The position numbers and the translations under genes are program-made. Positions 1-7,587 of a DNA stretch of 58,829 nt are shown piece by piece. Numbering within the stretch: position 1 is the stretch's first letter; each line of letters opens with the position of its first letter. The notes beneath the pieces were generated by a model that searched no databases, was not told the DNA's origin, and saw only the letters and a list, made by a program, of their open reading frames with translations. Source of the DNA: a virus; the IMG/VR virus record IMGVR_UViG_3300026382_000018, positions 1-58,829 of that record; one strand, 5' to 3'.

Positions 1-333
1 TTTCCACTTATAAGTAACTTTGTAAGTCATTTTCGTTCCTGTTTTCCATACTTTTTTAACTTTCCCAAGAACTAACCTATCATTTTCAATATCATAAGAG
101 TAAACATAAAAGTCCTTCTTTCCCACTAATTCTCTTATAGGTATTCCTTTTGGATATTTTGATACATCCCTAAAAGCAACTTCTATTAATGTATCTCCAG
201 AAACACACCCAGAAGCTTCTCCTAGTAGTATCATTTTAGGGTCTTTAAAATTCCCTCTTGGTTTGACAAAATGAGATTTACATTGTTTATAGAGACCACA
301 TAATTTACATCTTTCTGGTATTTTTTCTTTCAT
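1..333 (-). CDS. Uracil-DNA glycosylase superfamily protein interrupted by an intein (partial)
   Basis: The first 42 residues look like the start of a family 4/5-type uracil-DNA glycosylase. C9-x2-C12 and C18 resemble iron-sulfur ligands, and the segment MILLGEASG matches the GEAPG active-site motif. The reading frame then changes abruptly at C43 into CVSGDTLIEV, the typical first block of an intein (Hint domain). It continues with a segment ending KTGTKMTYKVTY that resembles the stretch before block B. The rest of the intein and the downstream extein lie beyond the window edge. The start at 331-333 has an AGAGGT ribosome site and overlaps the preceding zinc-ribbon gene. The expected role is removal of uracil from phage DNA, which fits the nearby dUTPase and ThyX. 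Seen: the motifs. Inferred: enzyme family and splicing. Confidence 0.75.
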   Translation of the reverse strand, partial: MKEKIPERCKLCGLYKQCKSHFVKPRGNFKDPKMILLGEASGCVSGDTLIEVAFRDVSKYPKGIPIRELVGKKDFYVYSYDIENDRLVLGKVKKVWKTGTKMTYKVTYKWK

Positions 334-463
334 TCTTTCTACCTCTTTTTGAAAGATTATAAAACTCTACAAATTCAACTCTTCCACAAATAGGACATAT
401 AAATGACATTCCTTGTTTTTCTTTGAATTCTGCCATCTGACTTCCACATCTTTTACAAATCAT
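305..463 (-). CDS. Small zinc-ribbon protein
   Basis: This 52-residue protein has two CxxC knuckles (MICKRCGS near the start and FICPICGR at about 22-28), as expected for one bound zinc ion. The start at 461-463 is preceded by GGAGG, which lies inside the end of the upstream gene. The 3' end overlaps the start of the glycosylase gene, so the three genes are translationally packed. The C-terminus is very basic. The function is unknown; nucleic-acid or partner-protein binding is the usual role of such ribbons. Confidence 0.65.
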   Translation of the reverse strand: MICKRCGSQMAEFKEKQGMSFICPICGRVEFVEFYNLSKRGRKNERKNTRKM

Positions 464-464
464 A

Positions 465-716
465 TTACAACTTCACCTCCAAATGATAGTTTCTATTTTC
501 AGGTTGAATTAAAATTCTGTTTCCATCTAGATAAACATACCATACTTGAGTTTCAAACTCGATAGGTATCCATAGCTCACTAATTCGTATCCTTCCTAAC
601 TTTGCTTCAATGTCAACTTGGTCGTCTTGAATTTTCTTTAATAAGTTTTTCATTTTGAATTTTTGTGCCACTCTTACTAAAGTCGATCTTACGAAATCGC
701 AACATTGAACTTTCAT
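465..716 (-). CDS. Hypothetical protein (83 aa)
   Basis: I do not recognise this protein. It begins MKVQCCDFVRSTLVRVAQKF and has a basic N-terminal half and a beta-rich C-terminal half (WYVYLDGNRILIQ). The start codon overlaps the stop of the preceding gene (ATGA), and a GGAGG sits 7 nt upstream. It belongs to the short leftward operon that begins at the promoter near 1000. No signal peptide or membrane segment is visible. Confidence 0.6.
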   Translation of the reverse strand: MKVQCCDFVRSTLVRVAQKFKMKNLLKKIQDDQVDIEAKLGRIRISELWIPIEFETQVWYVYLDGNRILIQPENRNYHLEVKL

Positions 717-940
717 ACTATTTCCTCCTTTTCCATGAAATCTAAAATAGTTTCAATTGCTTTTTCAATGTTGGAAGTTTCAAAGTCTGTTATCAGTATC
801 TCAAAATCAGAAAATGTAGCGTTATAACTTATAAAAATCTTGTTTAACAAAGAATTAAATTTTTCATCTTCAAATAAAAGTAACCCTACAGGTTGATCTA
901 ATAGTATTTGAACCTTATTGTTGAAAACATTTATCTCCAT
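713..940 (-). CDS. Hypothetical protein (75 aa), first gene after a promoter
   Basis: This unknown protein starts MEINVFNNKVQILL. A longer frame reaches 994, but the ATG at 938-940 follows a GGAGGAG site and lies about 29 nt downstream of the predicted transcription start, so the shorter form is chosen. It is the first gene of an operon with the next small gene, the zinc ribbon and the glycosylase. The C-terminal half is predicted helical (NIEKAIETILDFMEKEE). Confidence 0.6.
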   Translation of the reverse strand: MEINVFNNKVQILLDQPVGLLLFEDEKFNSLLNKIFISYNATFSDFEILITDFETSNIEKAIETILDFMEKEEIV

Positions 941-975
941 TATTCTCCTCCTTAATTTACTTTTATTTTTAGTTA

Positions 976-1004
976 AATATAACATATTTTCCAAAAAATA
1001 TCAA
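976..1004 (-). promoter_or_regulatory. Sigma-70-type promoter for the left-end small operon
   Basis: On the minus strand there is a TTGATA -35 box (999-1004), a 17-nt spacer and a TATATT -10 box (976-981). The promoter lies between the helicase stop and the start of the next leftward gene. Spacer and flanks closely resemble the promoter at 58301-58328, including the shared string GGAAAATA, so the two probably respond to the same polymerase or regulator. Confidence 0.65.
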
Positions 1005-1019
1005 GTATTTTAGAAAAAC

Positions 1020-2312
1020 TTATTGAATTTCTCCAATATACATAGTTTCTAAATTCCTTTTAAGAGGTATTCTTATACCTGATTTCCCACGTCTATTAAA
1101 CCCTAAATAAAAATACCCTTCAACTGCTCCTGTTTTGAAATTTAAACTGGAGATAGACCAACTTCTATGGGCTTTCCTTGCTGAATGAGCAAGATCATGA
1201 GGTTCTATTACTTCGCCTTTGTCAGGTTTATTCCAAGCATCCCTAACTGGTTGTGAAAAAGTCAAAATTGGAACTTGCCATTTTACTGCTAGATTAATCA
1301 AATCTGAATAAATATCCCCTGAGCTTTCGTAAAGCGAATCATTTTTACCTGAAGTAGGAATAAGACAATCATCATAATCTATTATAATGAAATCAGGTTT
1401 CCAGTTTTTAATTGCTTTTTGTCTAATAAGCCACGAATGTATATCAGTAGTAGTAGCTGATTTTTCAGGATAGTAAAGAACAAATAAATTGTCTTTAAGA
1501 ACTTGTGAAAACACTTTCTCTTTAAGCATACCCCATTCATCCTCATTAAGCCTTAAAATATCTGAATATGAAATTCCTCCGATTCTTTGAATATATCTCA
1601 TTAAAACTTCGTAATGAGTAAGTTCTAATGTAACATGCAACACTCGTTTTCCTAACATAGCGTTTACAGCACCAACATTAACTCCAAGTGCCGATTTTCC
1701 AGCTTTCGGTGGTGCTTGAACAACATGAATTTCACCAGGAGCAAAACCACCGTGAAAAATGTTGTCAAGTGTTGGAAAGCCAGTTGAAACGAGCACCGAA
1801 GGTGAATACCTTCTTATGAGCTCTTCTCTCACTTGATCTAAATCTTGAAAACTAACTGCATTATAACTTGAAGCACCTATCGATGCGATATACTCAAATT
1901 TATTCAGAACATAATCAATTTTCCCTTCCATAACATAACGCGGTAAATCAGGAAGAAGTTCTTTTATTTCTTTTTCTTTAAGAAACTTTACTACACGCTC
2001 CTTAACATAATTTACATCTACTGTTTCTTTGAATAATCTTTTGGCTTCTTGCAATACTTCTTTTGTGTCTTCAATTGCAAGTTGAGACAATCTATTTGAA
2101 ACTTCAACTAAAAATTGAGAAGAATTAAATGTTTCTTCAGATGCAAGTTCTTGCAAAATTTGAAGAAAAAGATTATATGGAAATTCAAACATTGGAGGCT
2201 CTAAAAGCATTAAAAAATCGAGCCTAAAAAGTGCATCTTGAACTAAAGCTACTAAAACCTGAAATTGAAATTGAGGTGAATAAAGCTTAGCTGTTGTAGG
2301 TTGTGCTAACAT
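1020..2312 (-). CDS. Replicative DNA helicase, DnaB-like
   Basis: This 430-residue protein is the likely ring helicase that unwinds DNA at the phage fork. A helical N-terminal region (1-160) precedes a RecA-type ATPase core. Walker A is APPKAGKS at 200-207, Walker B is PDFIIIDYDD at about 306-315, and the LTFSQPVRDA segment matches the sensor strand of DnaB-family proteins. An arginine-rich C-terminus (GFNRRGKSGIRI) could supply the arginine finger. The start is preceded by GAGGAGGGTAAG. The exonuclease gene lies 21 nt upstream in the same operon. The start region has 15 nt of perfect complementarity to the candidate antisense RNA at 20424-20454. Confidence 0.88.
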   Translation of the reverse strand: MLAQPTTAKLYSPQFQFQVLVALVQDALFRLDFLMLLEPPMFEFPYNLFLQILQELASEETFNSSQFLVEVSNRLSQLAIEDTKEVLQEAKRLFKETVDVNYVKERVVKFLKEKEIKELLPDLPRYVMEGKIDYVLNKFEYIASIGASSYNAVSFQDLDQVREELIRRYSPSVLVSTGFPTLDNIFHGGFAPGEIHVVQAPPKAGKSALGVNVGAVNAMLGKRVLHVTLELTHYEVLMRYIQRIGGISYSDILRLNEDEWGMLKEKVFSQVLKDNLFVLYYPEKSATTTDIHSWLIRQKAIKNWKPDFIIIDYDDCLIPTSGKNDSLYESSGDIYSDLINLAVKWQVPILTFSQPVRDAWNKPDKGEVIEPHDLAHSARKAHRSWSISSLNFKTGAVEGYFYLGFNRRGKSGIRIPLKRNLETMYIGEIQ

Positions 2313-2333
2313 CTTACCCTCCTCGTTTTAATT

Positions 2334-3188
2334 CTAAAAATCAATAAGTTTTGCAACTAAAGATTTAAATCCATACTTTTGAAGTTTCTGAGTAGCACCT
2401 ATCAAATCAAAAGTTGGAAACTTCACCTTGATATCTAAATTTGACAAATCTACAAATTTAAAATCAATAAGCTTCAAATTTCTTTCAACAATCTCTATGT
2501 TTTGTATAATTCTTTTTGCCCAAGATTCTTTCTTTGTCTTTAATAAACGAATTAACTCTAAAATTTCAGGCTCTAAATTTCTTTTATACATCTCTTGAAC
2601 AATTTGAGTAGCTCTTTTGTTCCCAATTCCTTTTATTCCTGGAATATTGTCAGATACATCTCCCATCAAAGCTTTTTTGAGAGTTAGATATTTTGGATGA
2701 TAACCAAACTTATCAATAAAATCGTTTGCTGATTCATAAAACTCACCTTTCATAGGTCTATGAATTTTTACATTCCACTGCAATAACTGAAGATAATCTT
2801 CATCGTCAGTATGAACTATTGATTTATTTTGGTAATGTTTTGTAGTAAGCCAGTAAATAATGTCATCTGCTTCTTGTCCAGGGATTTGAACTATTGCTAT
2901 TCCTAAGGCGAGTAAAATTTCTTTGAGGATTTTCTGAGTTATTTTAAACTGATTTTTGAAATTCTCATCTAGCTCTTTTTTAACTTTGTAACTCTCAAGT
3001 AATTTCTTTCTCCTTTGTGAATGCCCTCCATCAAATACAACAATTGTATTTTTGATATTATTAAGCGAAAACAAAACTCTTAAAAAGATAAACGCTCCTC
3101 CTGTAAATAAACCATTATAAGTTAATCCCTGTCCTTTGTGAATGCTTCTATGAATCAAGTAATTTCCATCTATAAAATGATAAACCAT
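2334..3188 (-). CDS. 5'-3' exonuclease / flap endonuclease (FEN, T4 RNase H or T5 D15 type)
   Basis: This enzyme probably removes RNA primers and 5' flaps during lagging-strand synthesis. FEN features are clear: HFIDGNYLIHR at the N-terminus, VVFDGG, the acidic cluster QEADDIIYWL, HTDDEDYLQLL, and the helix-3-turn motif GDVSDNIPGIKGIGNKRA that binds duplex DNA. The ATG at 3186-3188 follows GGAGGAAACTAGT and directly precedes VYHFIDG, so I prefer it to the longer frame reaching 3221. The predicted length is 284 aa, usual for phage FENs. Confidence 0.88.
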   Translation of the reverse strand: MVYHFIDGNYLIHRSIHKGQGLTYNGLFTGGAFIFLRVLFSLNNIKNTIVVFDGGHSQRRKKLLESYKVKKELDENFKNQFKITQKILKEILLALGIAIVQIPGQEADDIIYWLTTKHYQNKSIVHTDDEDYLQLLQWNVKIHRPMKGEFYESANDFIDKFGYHPKYLTLKKALMGDVSDNIPGIKGIGNKRATQIVQEMYKRNLEPEILELIRLLKTKKESWAKRIIQNIEIVERNLKLIDFKFVDLSNLDIKVKFPTFDLIGATQKLQKYGFKSLVAKLIDF

Positions 3189-3201
3189 ACTAGTTTCCTC
3201 C

Positions 3202-3579
3202 TTAGATTTTATTGAGCTCAATAAACTTACAAATTAAATCATACGCAACTTCTTTAAGAGTTTCAGTTTCTTCATCTGTTAAATCTAAAAGCTCTATTAA
3301 TTGAGATAGCTTACATAAAGAATATTTTCTTCCTTTTCCAAAAATGTTTGCAATAAGATAATTTTCGTTGTTGTTAGGATCCATTCTAACGAAAATTCCA
3401 TCATAAATATATTTCTTTCCGTTTCTAATCACATAAAGTAAATCATTATACTCAAAATATTTATCTTTAAGAACCTCTTTTCCTGGAAGAGAGAAAGCAA
3501 AAGAAGTGTGATATGCGTCATCGTCATAAGTAATAGCATAAATACCTTTATCAGTTATTGTCATTAATAGTGATAACAT
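3202..3579 (-). CDS. Hypothetical protein (125 aa)
   Basis: I do not recognise this protein. It begins MLSLLMTITDKGIYAITYDDD and reads as a small beta-rich domain followed by a helical C-terminus (LTDEETETLKEVAYDLICKFIEL). GGAGG precedes the ATG by 5 nt. It lies between the dNMP kinase and exonuclease genes in the replication operon. No membrane segment or catalytic motif is evident. Confidence 0.6.
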   Translation of the reverse strand: MLSLLMTITDKGIYAITYDDDAYHTSFAFSLPGKEVLKDKYFEYNDLLYVIRNGKKYIYDGIFVRMDPNNNENYLIANIFGKGRKYSLCKLSQLIELLDLTDEETETLKEVAYDLICKFIELNKI

Positions 3580-3632
3580 CTAAACCTCCAAGCTATTAAG
3601 TTTTTCAAAAAGTTTCTTTACACCTTAAAACT

Positions 3633-4346
3633 TCAATCATTTTGTATTTCCTCCAGCAATCTTTTTACTAAACTAATAAAAGACGGTTCATACTGATTTC
3701 CGTTTCTGACAACTTCACAATGAACTTTCAAAGTGTCTGTAAAAGACTCTGAAGAATGGTTATAATTTTCATTTTCATCTGATTTAATTCTAAGCTTAAA
3801 AACTTTAAATAAAGGATAATCATATCTTTTGTAAGTTAACTCTAAATCTTCGTTTGGAAATCTAAAATCATCAATGAAAACAATATCAATAATACCAACT
3901 AACTTCTCAACTTGATTTACTAAATAACTAACAAAAAACGATGAATTAATATTTCTGATAATTTCAGTTCCGATAGTTTGTGCAAATAACCGAAATCCTT
4001 CCTTATAATTTCTTTTCTTGAAATAAAGATAAAATGCTTCCTCTAGTATATTTTTATGAAGCTCAATATATTTTGAAAGCTCGTAATCATCAATATAAGT
4101 GTTGTGATAAATTAAAAAATTCTGAAGACTATTTTTCAAATCCTGTAAGAAAAGATCAAAGCTCTCAAATTCTATTTCTAGAGGGAAAGATTTTGTTATT
4201 CCAAGTTTTCTTAAAAACTTTTTGAGTGGAGATGCAAAGGATAGAAATGCTGAAGAATAACCTAAATTAGCTAGTTCTTTAGAAAGAAGACGAGCCAGAG
4301 TGGTTTTCCCAGCCCCAGCTCGTCCAGTAATTTCAATTACTACCAT
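3633..4346 (-). CDS. Deoxynucleoside monophosphate kinase (phage type)
   Basis: This P-loop kinase (GRAGAGKTT at 8-16) is probably the phage enzyme that phosphorylates dNMPs for DNA synthesis. The central block FRLFAQTIGTEIIRNI and the acidic strand VFIDDFRFPNEDLE match phage dNMP kinases, where the DxRFPNE-like motif is characteristic. At 237 aa it has the family's usual length. It sits immediately downstream of the dUTPase gene in the same leftward operon. A different P-loop nucleotide kinase is possible but less likely. Confidence 0.75.
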   Translation of the reverse strand: MVVIEITGRAGAGKTTLARLLSKELANLGYSSAFLSFASPLKKFLRKLGITKSFPLEIEFESFDLFLQDLKNSLQNFLIYHNTYIDDYELSKYIELHKNILEEAFYLYFKKRNYKEGFRLFAQTIGTEIIRNINSSFFVSYLVNQVEKLVGIIDIVFIDDFRFPNEDLELTYKRYDYPLFKVFKLRIKSDENENYNHSSESFTDTLKVHCEVVRNGNQYEPSFISLVKRLLEEIQND

Positions 4347-4359
4347 TTTGACCTCCTTC

Positions 4360-4929
4360 TTAAATTCCTGTAGAACCGAATCCTTTTGAACCTCTCAATG
4401 ATGGATTTATATTCTCCCAGTTAACATAAAGTTTTCTACTTACACAATAATAAATAGGAATGTTTTCGTGTGGCACAAAAGCAGTTCTCAAAATTATAGC
4501 TTGAGCCAATCTAGTACCTTTTGGAATTTTAATTGCATCAGGAAGATTTTTTATATCCTTATAACCTTCAAAGTAAACATAAGCGTCTCCACAAATTCTC
4601 AATATAACTCCTATATCACCTCTGTAAGAGCTCTCAACTGTTCCTGGACTATTAGCAATTACAAGAGGAGTGTTTAAAGATAGTCCGCTTCTTGGAACTA
4701 CGAATATAAAGTAACCAGAAGGAGCAGACCATTTACATCCAGTTGGAACTACTTTAGTTTGATATTCATTTAAAATAACTTCTTCCTTTGCTTTCAAATC
4801 AAATCCTGTATGCATTTCAGAGTTGAAATCAGGAACACAATCTTTACTTTCAAAAATCAAGAGGATACATCTTTCATTATTTTTAATCTTTTCAAGAACT
4901 TCTTTTTCTGAAATTTGCTTAACAACCAT
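4360..4929 (-). CDS. dut: dUTP diphosphatase (dUTPase)
   Basis: The protein hydrolyses dUTP to dUMP, keeping uracil out of DNA and feeding ThyX. All five trimeric dUTPase motifs appear in order: TGFDLKA (41-47), PRSGLS (79-84), GTVESSYRGD (96-105), KGTRLAQAII and the P-loop-like RGSKGFGSTG at the C-terminus. In motif III the usual Asp is replaced by Glu99, which is notable because that carboxylate positions the catalytic water. The ATG at 4927-4929 follows AGGAGGGTAAA and is preferred to an upstream in-frame ATG. About 40 extra N-terminal residues precede motif I. Confidence 0.88.
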   Translation of the reverse strand: MVVKQISEKEVLEKIKNNERCILLIFESKDCVPDFNSEMHTGFDLKAKEEVILNEYQTKVVPTGCKWSAPSGYFIFVVPRSGLSLNTPLVIANSPGTVESSYRGDIGVILRICGDAYVYFEGYKDIKNLPDAIKIPKGTRLAQAIILRTAFVPHENIPIYYCVSRKLYVNWENINPSLRGSKGFGSTGI

Positions 4930-4939
4930 TTTACCCTCC

Positions 4940-5200
4940 TTAATCATTTATCATTTCCAAAACAGAAAATCCTAATTGTCTTAACACTTCGATTTGAAAT
5001 TCAGAAGCTTCAACAATTACATTCTTATCGTATTTTTCAAGAATTTGAAAAACATTATTCTTTATTGTCTCTAAATCTTTTTCGTTTTTAATCTTTACAA
5101 GATACTTTTTCATTTTCTTCCTCCTTTTGTTTTTTATAACTTCTTCTTTTAATCTGAACATATCCATTAAACCAATAACTGGATTTATAGGAGTTACCAT
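4940..5200 (-). CDS. Hypothetical protein (86 aa) with a second in-frame start
   Basis: The full frame starts at 5200 behind GGAGGTCATT. A second in-frame ATG at 5111-5113 (MKKYLVKIKNEKDL) has an equally strong GGAGGAAGAAA site, so a 57-residue form may also be made. The shorter form is a compact alpha-beta unit (YLVKIKN, NVIVEA, LGFSVLEMI). The 29-residue extension ends in a basic stretch that may only reflect the embedded ribosome site. The function is unknown. Confidence 0.55.
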   Translation of the reverse strand: MVTPINPVIGLMDMFRLKEEVIKNKRRKKMKKYLVKIKNEKDLETIKNNVFQILEKYDKNVIVEASEFQIEVLRQLGFSVLEMIND

Positions 5201-5210
5201 AATGACCTCC

Positions 5211-5435
5211 TTACAAATCGATTACTGAAGTTCTAAGCCATTCGTATGCCTCTTGTTCTGAATTAAATTTTGGAGAATAATAAACATCTTGACTTGCTTC
5301 ACTGTCATATAAAATGGTATACACTTTCCAAAAATACTTTTCTTTTTCGTTTATTAACTCTATACACTCAACATGTAAAAGATTGACCATAATGTTTCTT
5401 CCGCAGTTTGCTCCTAAGCCTTTTAAAAACTTCAT
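5211..5435 (-). CDS. Hypothetical protein (74 aa)
   Basis: This unknown protein begins MKFLKGLGANCGRNIMV and ends EQEAYEWLRTSVIDL. It is the first gene downstream of the two-box/hairpin element at 5457-5500 and has an excellent GGAGGAG site. Positions 5436-5448, the ribosome site abutting the ATG, are identical for 13 nt to 20442-20454, so a rightward transcript of the latter would be complementary to this site. Confidence 0.58.
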   Translation of the reverse strand: MKFLKGLGANCGRNIMVNLLHVECIELINEKEKYFWKVYTILYDSEASQDVYYSPKFNSEQEAYEWLRTSVIDL

Positions 5436-5456
5436 CTCACTCTCCTCCTTTAGTTT

Positions 5457-5500
5457 TCTATTTCTATTAAAAATAGACTTAACTTCTTGAAAAATTCAGG
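5457..5500 (-). promoter_or_regulatory. Two-box/hairpin regulatory element (copy D)
   Basis: On the minus strand the box CCTGAATTTT (5491-5500) is followed 20 nt later by TTAATAGA, which is part of a perfect 7-bp hairpin (TCTATTT / AAATAGA, 5457-5477). The same arrangement occurs at 11837-11880 and 15523-15565, and without the hairpin at 16363-16400. The upstream box lies inside the last codons of the DnaG-like primase gene. It is a probable phage-specific promoter or leader element. Confidence 0.5.
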
Positions 5501-6480
5501 TAATTTTTCAAAATATTTGGCTCAAAAAGAACAACTGAAGCTAAATCTTGTTTAATCGCTTTCTCGAGAAAATAAGGGAATTTATCTTTAACAGAATCTA
5601 CATCATAACCTTGAGGAAGAAAAACAGGAAATACTTTACAACCTTTTATAAGAAATTTCATAATACTTTTTTGCCACTCTTCAATTGTTAAATCTGAATC
5701 TAATGCTAGATAAACAGTTTTAACTCCATTTTCAACGATAATATTTACTTGCTCATCAGTTATTTCTTTTCCTAATGTCGCAACGCTATATATTCCAGTA
5801 GTTCTTTTAGCATTAATTGCATCAAATATACCTTCACAAACTATAATTTCAGAAGTTCTAAAAGTTCTTGACGGAAAAAGTTTGTCTCTACGACTTCCTT
5901 TGGAATTTAAATACTTAGGTTCTTGCCCTGTATAACTTCTTCCAACAACATATATAACCTGATTATTTTCAAAAAACGGAAACAGAACTCTTCCTTTCCA
6001 TTTTCTTATAATTTTGTTATCAATTTGGTAGGATTTACCAACCCTTATTTGATATTCCTCAATTTCTAAATCACTTAAATTTCTACTTTTAAGATAGTTA
6101 TAAGCTATTGGAGTTAAACTTTTATCAACTTGAATTGAAATAACATCAAGATTAATTACTTCGTTATTCTGAGTTTGTTTTGCAAATACTTGAGAAGAAT
6201 TATCAAAATAACTTAATGCATCTTGAATAACCTCGTTCCAATCACTAAATAAACTTTGCGATTTTCCTGTTAAAATCCTCACAAGTTGGTTTAAACTTCT
6301 AAACTTACCTGAAGCACTACATCTAAAACAATGAAATAACTTCTTTTTTAAGTGAATATACAAATGAAACTTGGTATCAGGTGGTTTTCCAATTTTTTCA
6401 CAGAAAGGACAACATATTTGTATTTCATCTGGATCACTTGGTTTAATCTTGTATTCAAATGGAAAATTTTTGAGATTCAT
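5479..6480 (-). CDS. DNA primase, DnaG-type (zinc-binding plus TOPRIM)
   Basis: This 333-residue protein should make RNA primers. An N-terminal zinc ribbon (ICCPFCEK at 22-29 and FHCFRCSASG at 49-58) matches the CHC2-like domain. A TOPRIM catalytic domain follows (IIVCEGIFDAINAKR, with its Glu, and VYLALDSDLT, with the DxD). The helicase-binding C-terminal domain of bacterial DnaG is missing, as is usual in phage versions. A second, unrelated primase-like gene lies at 12013-14178. The last codons double as the CCTGAATTTT box of a regulatory element. Confidence 0.85.
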   Translation of the reverse strand: MNLKNFPFEYKIKPSDPDEIQICCPFCEKIGKPPDTKFHLYIHLKKKLFHCFRCSASGKFRSLNQLVRILTGKSQSLFSDWNEVIQDALSYFDNSSQVFAKQTQNNEVINLDVISIQVDKSLTPIAYNYLKSRNLSDLEIEEYQIRVGKSYQIDNKIIRKWKGRVLFPFFENNQVIYVVGRSYTGQEPKYLNSKGSRRDKLFPSRTFRTSEIIVCEGIFDAINAKRTTGIYSVATLGKEITDEQVNIIVENGVKTVYLALDSDLTIEEWQKSIMKFLIKGCKVFPVFLPQGYDVDSVKDKFPYFLEKAIKQDLASVVLFEPNILKNYLNFSRS

Positions 6481-6491
6481 TTCTTACCTCA

Positions 6492-6962
6492 TCATAGAAG
6501 AGGTTGAATTTTCCCATAAAACACAAGCATTTCAGAATGCTCTTTTGTGCCAAAAGGTAAAAACCTGTCAAAATAATAAATCTGTTTGTCTTTATAAATA
6601 AATTGATAACCTTTTTCATTACAGGATTGAATAAAACTCTTTAAATCATCTTTACTTTTAAAAACAAGCGTAGGAAGCAGAAAAATATCTTTGATAAAAC
6701 TCTCGATTACAAAATTTGAACTCTTTAAAAATTTCTTATCAAGACAACCAGTCCAAAAAAGTCCTATTTGAGTTGGATAATCTTTTATTGAATTTAAAGT
6801 TTCAAGATTATAGTTTTTGTAATGAATAAGTGAAGTTGCTTTATTTTTAATAGCTTCTTGTAAATCCTTTGTTGTTTCGTAAAGTTCATCTATAACTACA
6901 TTTCGTATCCTGTTTAATAAATCATCTGGAAGAAGATACGAAAGACTGAGAAGACTATACAT
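6492..6962 (-). CDS. Hypothetical protein (156 aa)
   Basis: I do not recognise this protein. The N-terminal half is helical (YLLPDDLLNRIRNVVIDELYETTKDLQEAIKNK) and the C-terminal half looks like an alpha-beta domain (IQSCNEKGYQFIYKDKQIYYFDRFLP). The gene overlaps the end of thyX by 8 bp and has a GGAGG site, so it is co-translated with thyX and the downstream primase. No known catalytic motif is seen. Confidence 0.6.
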   Translation of the reverse strand: MYSLLSLSYLLPDDLLNRIRNVVIDELYETTKDLQEAIKNKATSLIHYKNYNLETLNSIKDYPTQIGLFWTGCLDKKFLKSSNFVIESFIKDIFLLPTLVFKSKDDLKSFIQSCNEKGYQFIYKDKQIYYFDRFLPFGTKEHSEMLVFYGKIQPLL

Positions 6963-7575
6963 CGTATTCCTCCTTAAGTAAAGATACCACTATCGGACAA
7001 TAAGGTTCTACAAGTTCTAAAACGGCTTTTGCATACTCCCTGATTTCCTTTTGAGCATGTTTATCAAGTCTTACCTTTAAAAAGTTTATAAGACTTCTTA
7101 AATTAACTTGCCAATAAAATACTGTATATAAAGAAACCGGTAAAATTCCACGTGCAACTTCTTTTCTAACTCCACTTTTCACAAGTTTTTCATAAAAGCT
7201 TTTACAATTTTCGCAAAGTTTTATATATTCCTCTTTCAAATTTTCGTTTAGATCTTCTGGTACAAAAAACTCTAGATTATCTTTAACATATCTTCTACTA
7301 ATTTCCTGATAAGAGGCTATCCTATGTCTAAACCACTGACGAGCAACAAAAATAGGACATTTAACCTCAAAAAGAAAATTAACAAATTCGAAAGAAGATG
7401 TAGGATTCCCAGCGTGTTCAAACATTAACTTTTTTAACAAAAATCTTTTCTTTTCTTCATCGAAGTTTTCTATCCTTTTTCCATAACATATAGAAGCAAC
7501 CTTTAAAATGTCGTCTTCCTCATCAGCTTTTAAAAGTTTAATATAACCTTTATCTAAAACTTTAACTTCAATCAT
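6955..7575 (-). CDS. thyX: Flavin-dependent thymidylate synthase
   Basis: ThyX converts dUMP to dTMP using FAD and methylene-tetrahydrofolate. The signature RHRxxSxxxxSxR is present as R83-H84-R85-IASYQEI-S93-R-R95, followed by Tyr. The length of 206 aa is typical. The N-terminal MFEHAGNPTSSFEFVNFLFEV segment matches the FAD-binding helix region. A GGAGG lies 8 nt before the ATG. Together with dUTPase, dNMP kinase and the ribonucleotide reductase it forms the phage's deoxynucleotide supply. Confidence 0.93.
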   Translation of the reverse strand: MIEVKVLDKGYIKLLKADEEDDILKVASICYGKRIENFDEEKKRFLLKKLMFEHAGNPTSSFEFVNFLFEVKCPIFVARQWFRHRIASYQEISRRYVKDNLEFFVPEDLNENLKEEYIKLCENCKSFYEKLVKSGVRKEVARGILPVSLYTVFYWQVNLRSLINFLKVRLDKHAQKEIREYAKAVLELVEPYCPIVVSLLKEEYDV

Positions 7576-7587
7576 TTTACTTACCTC

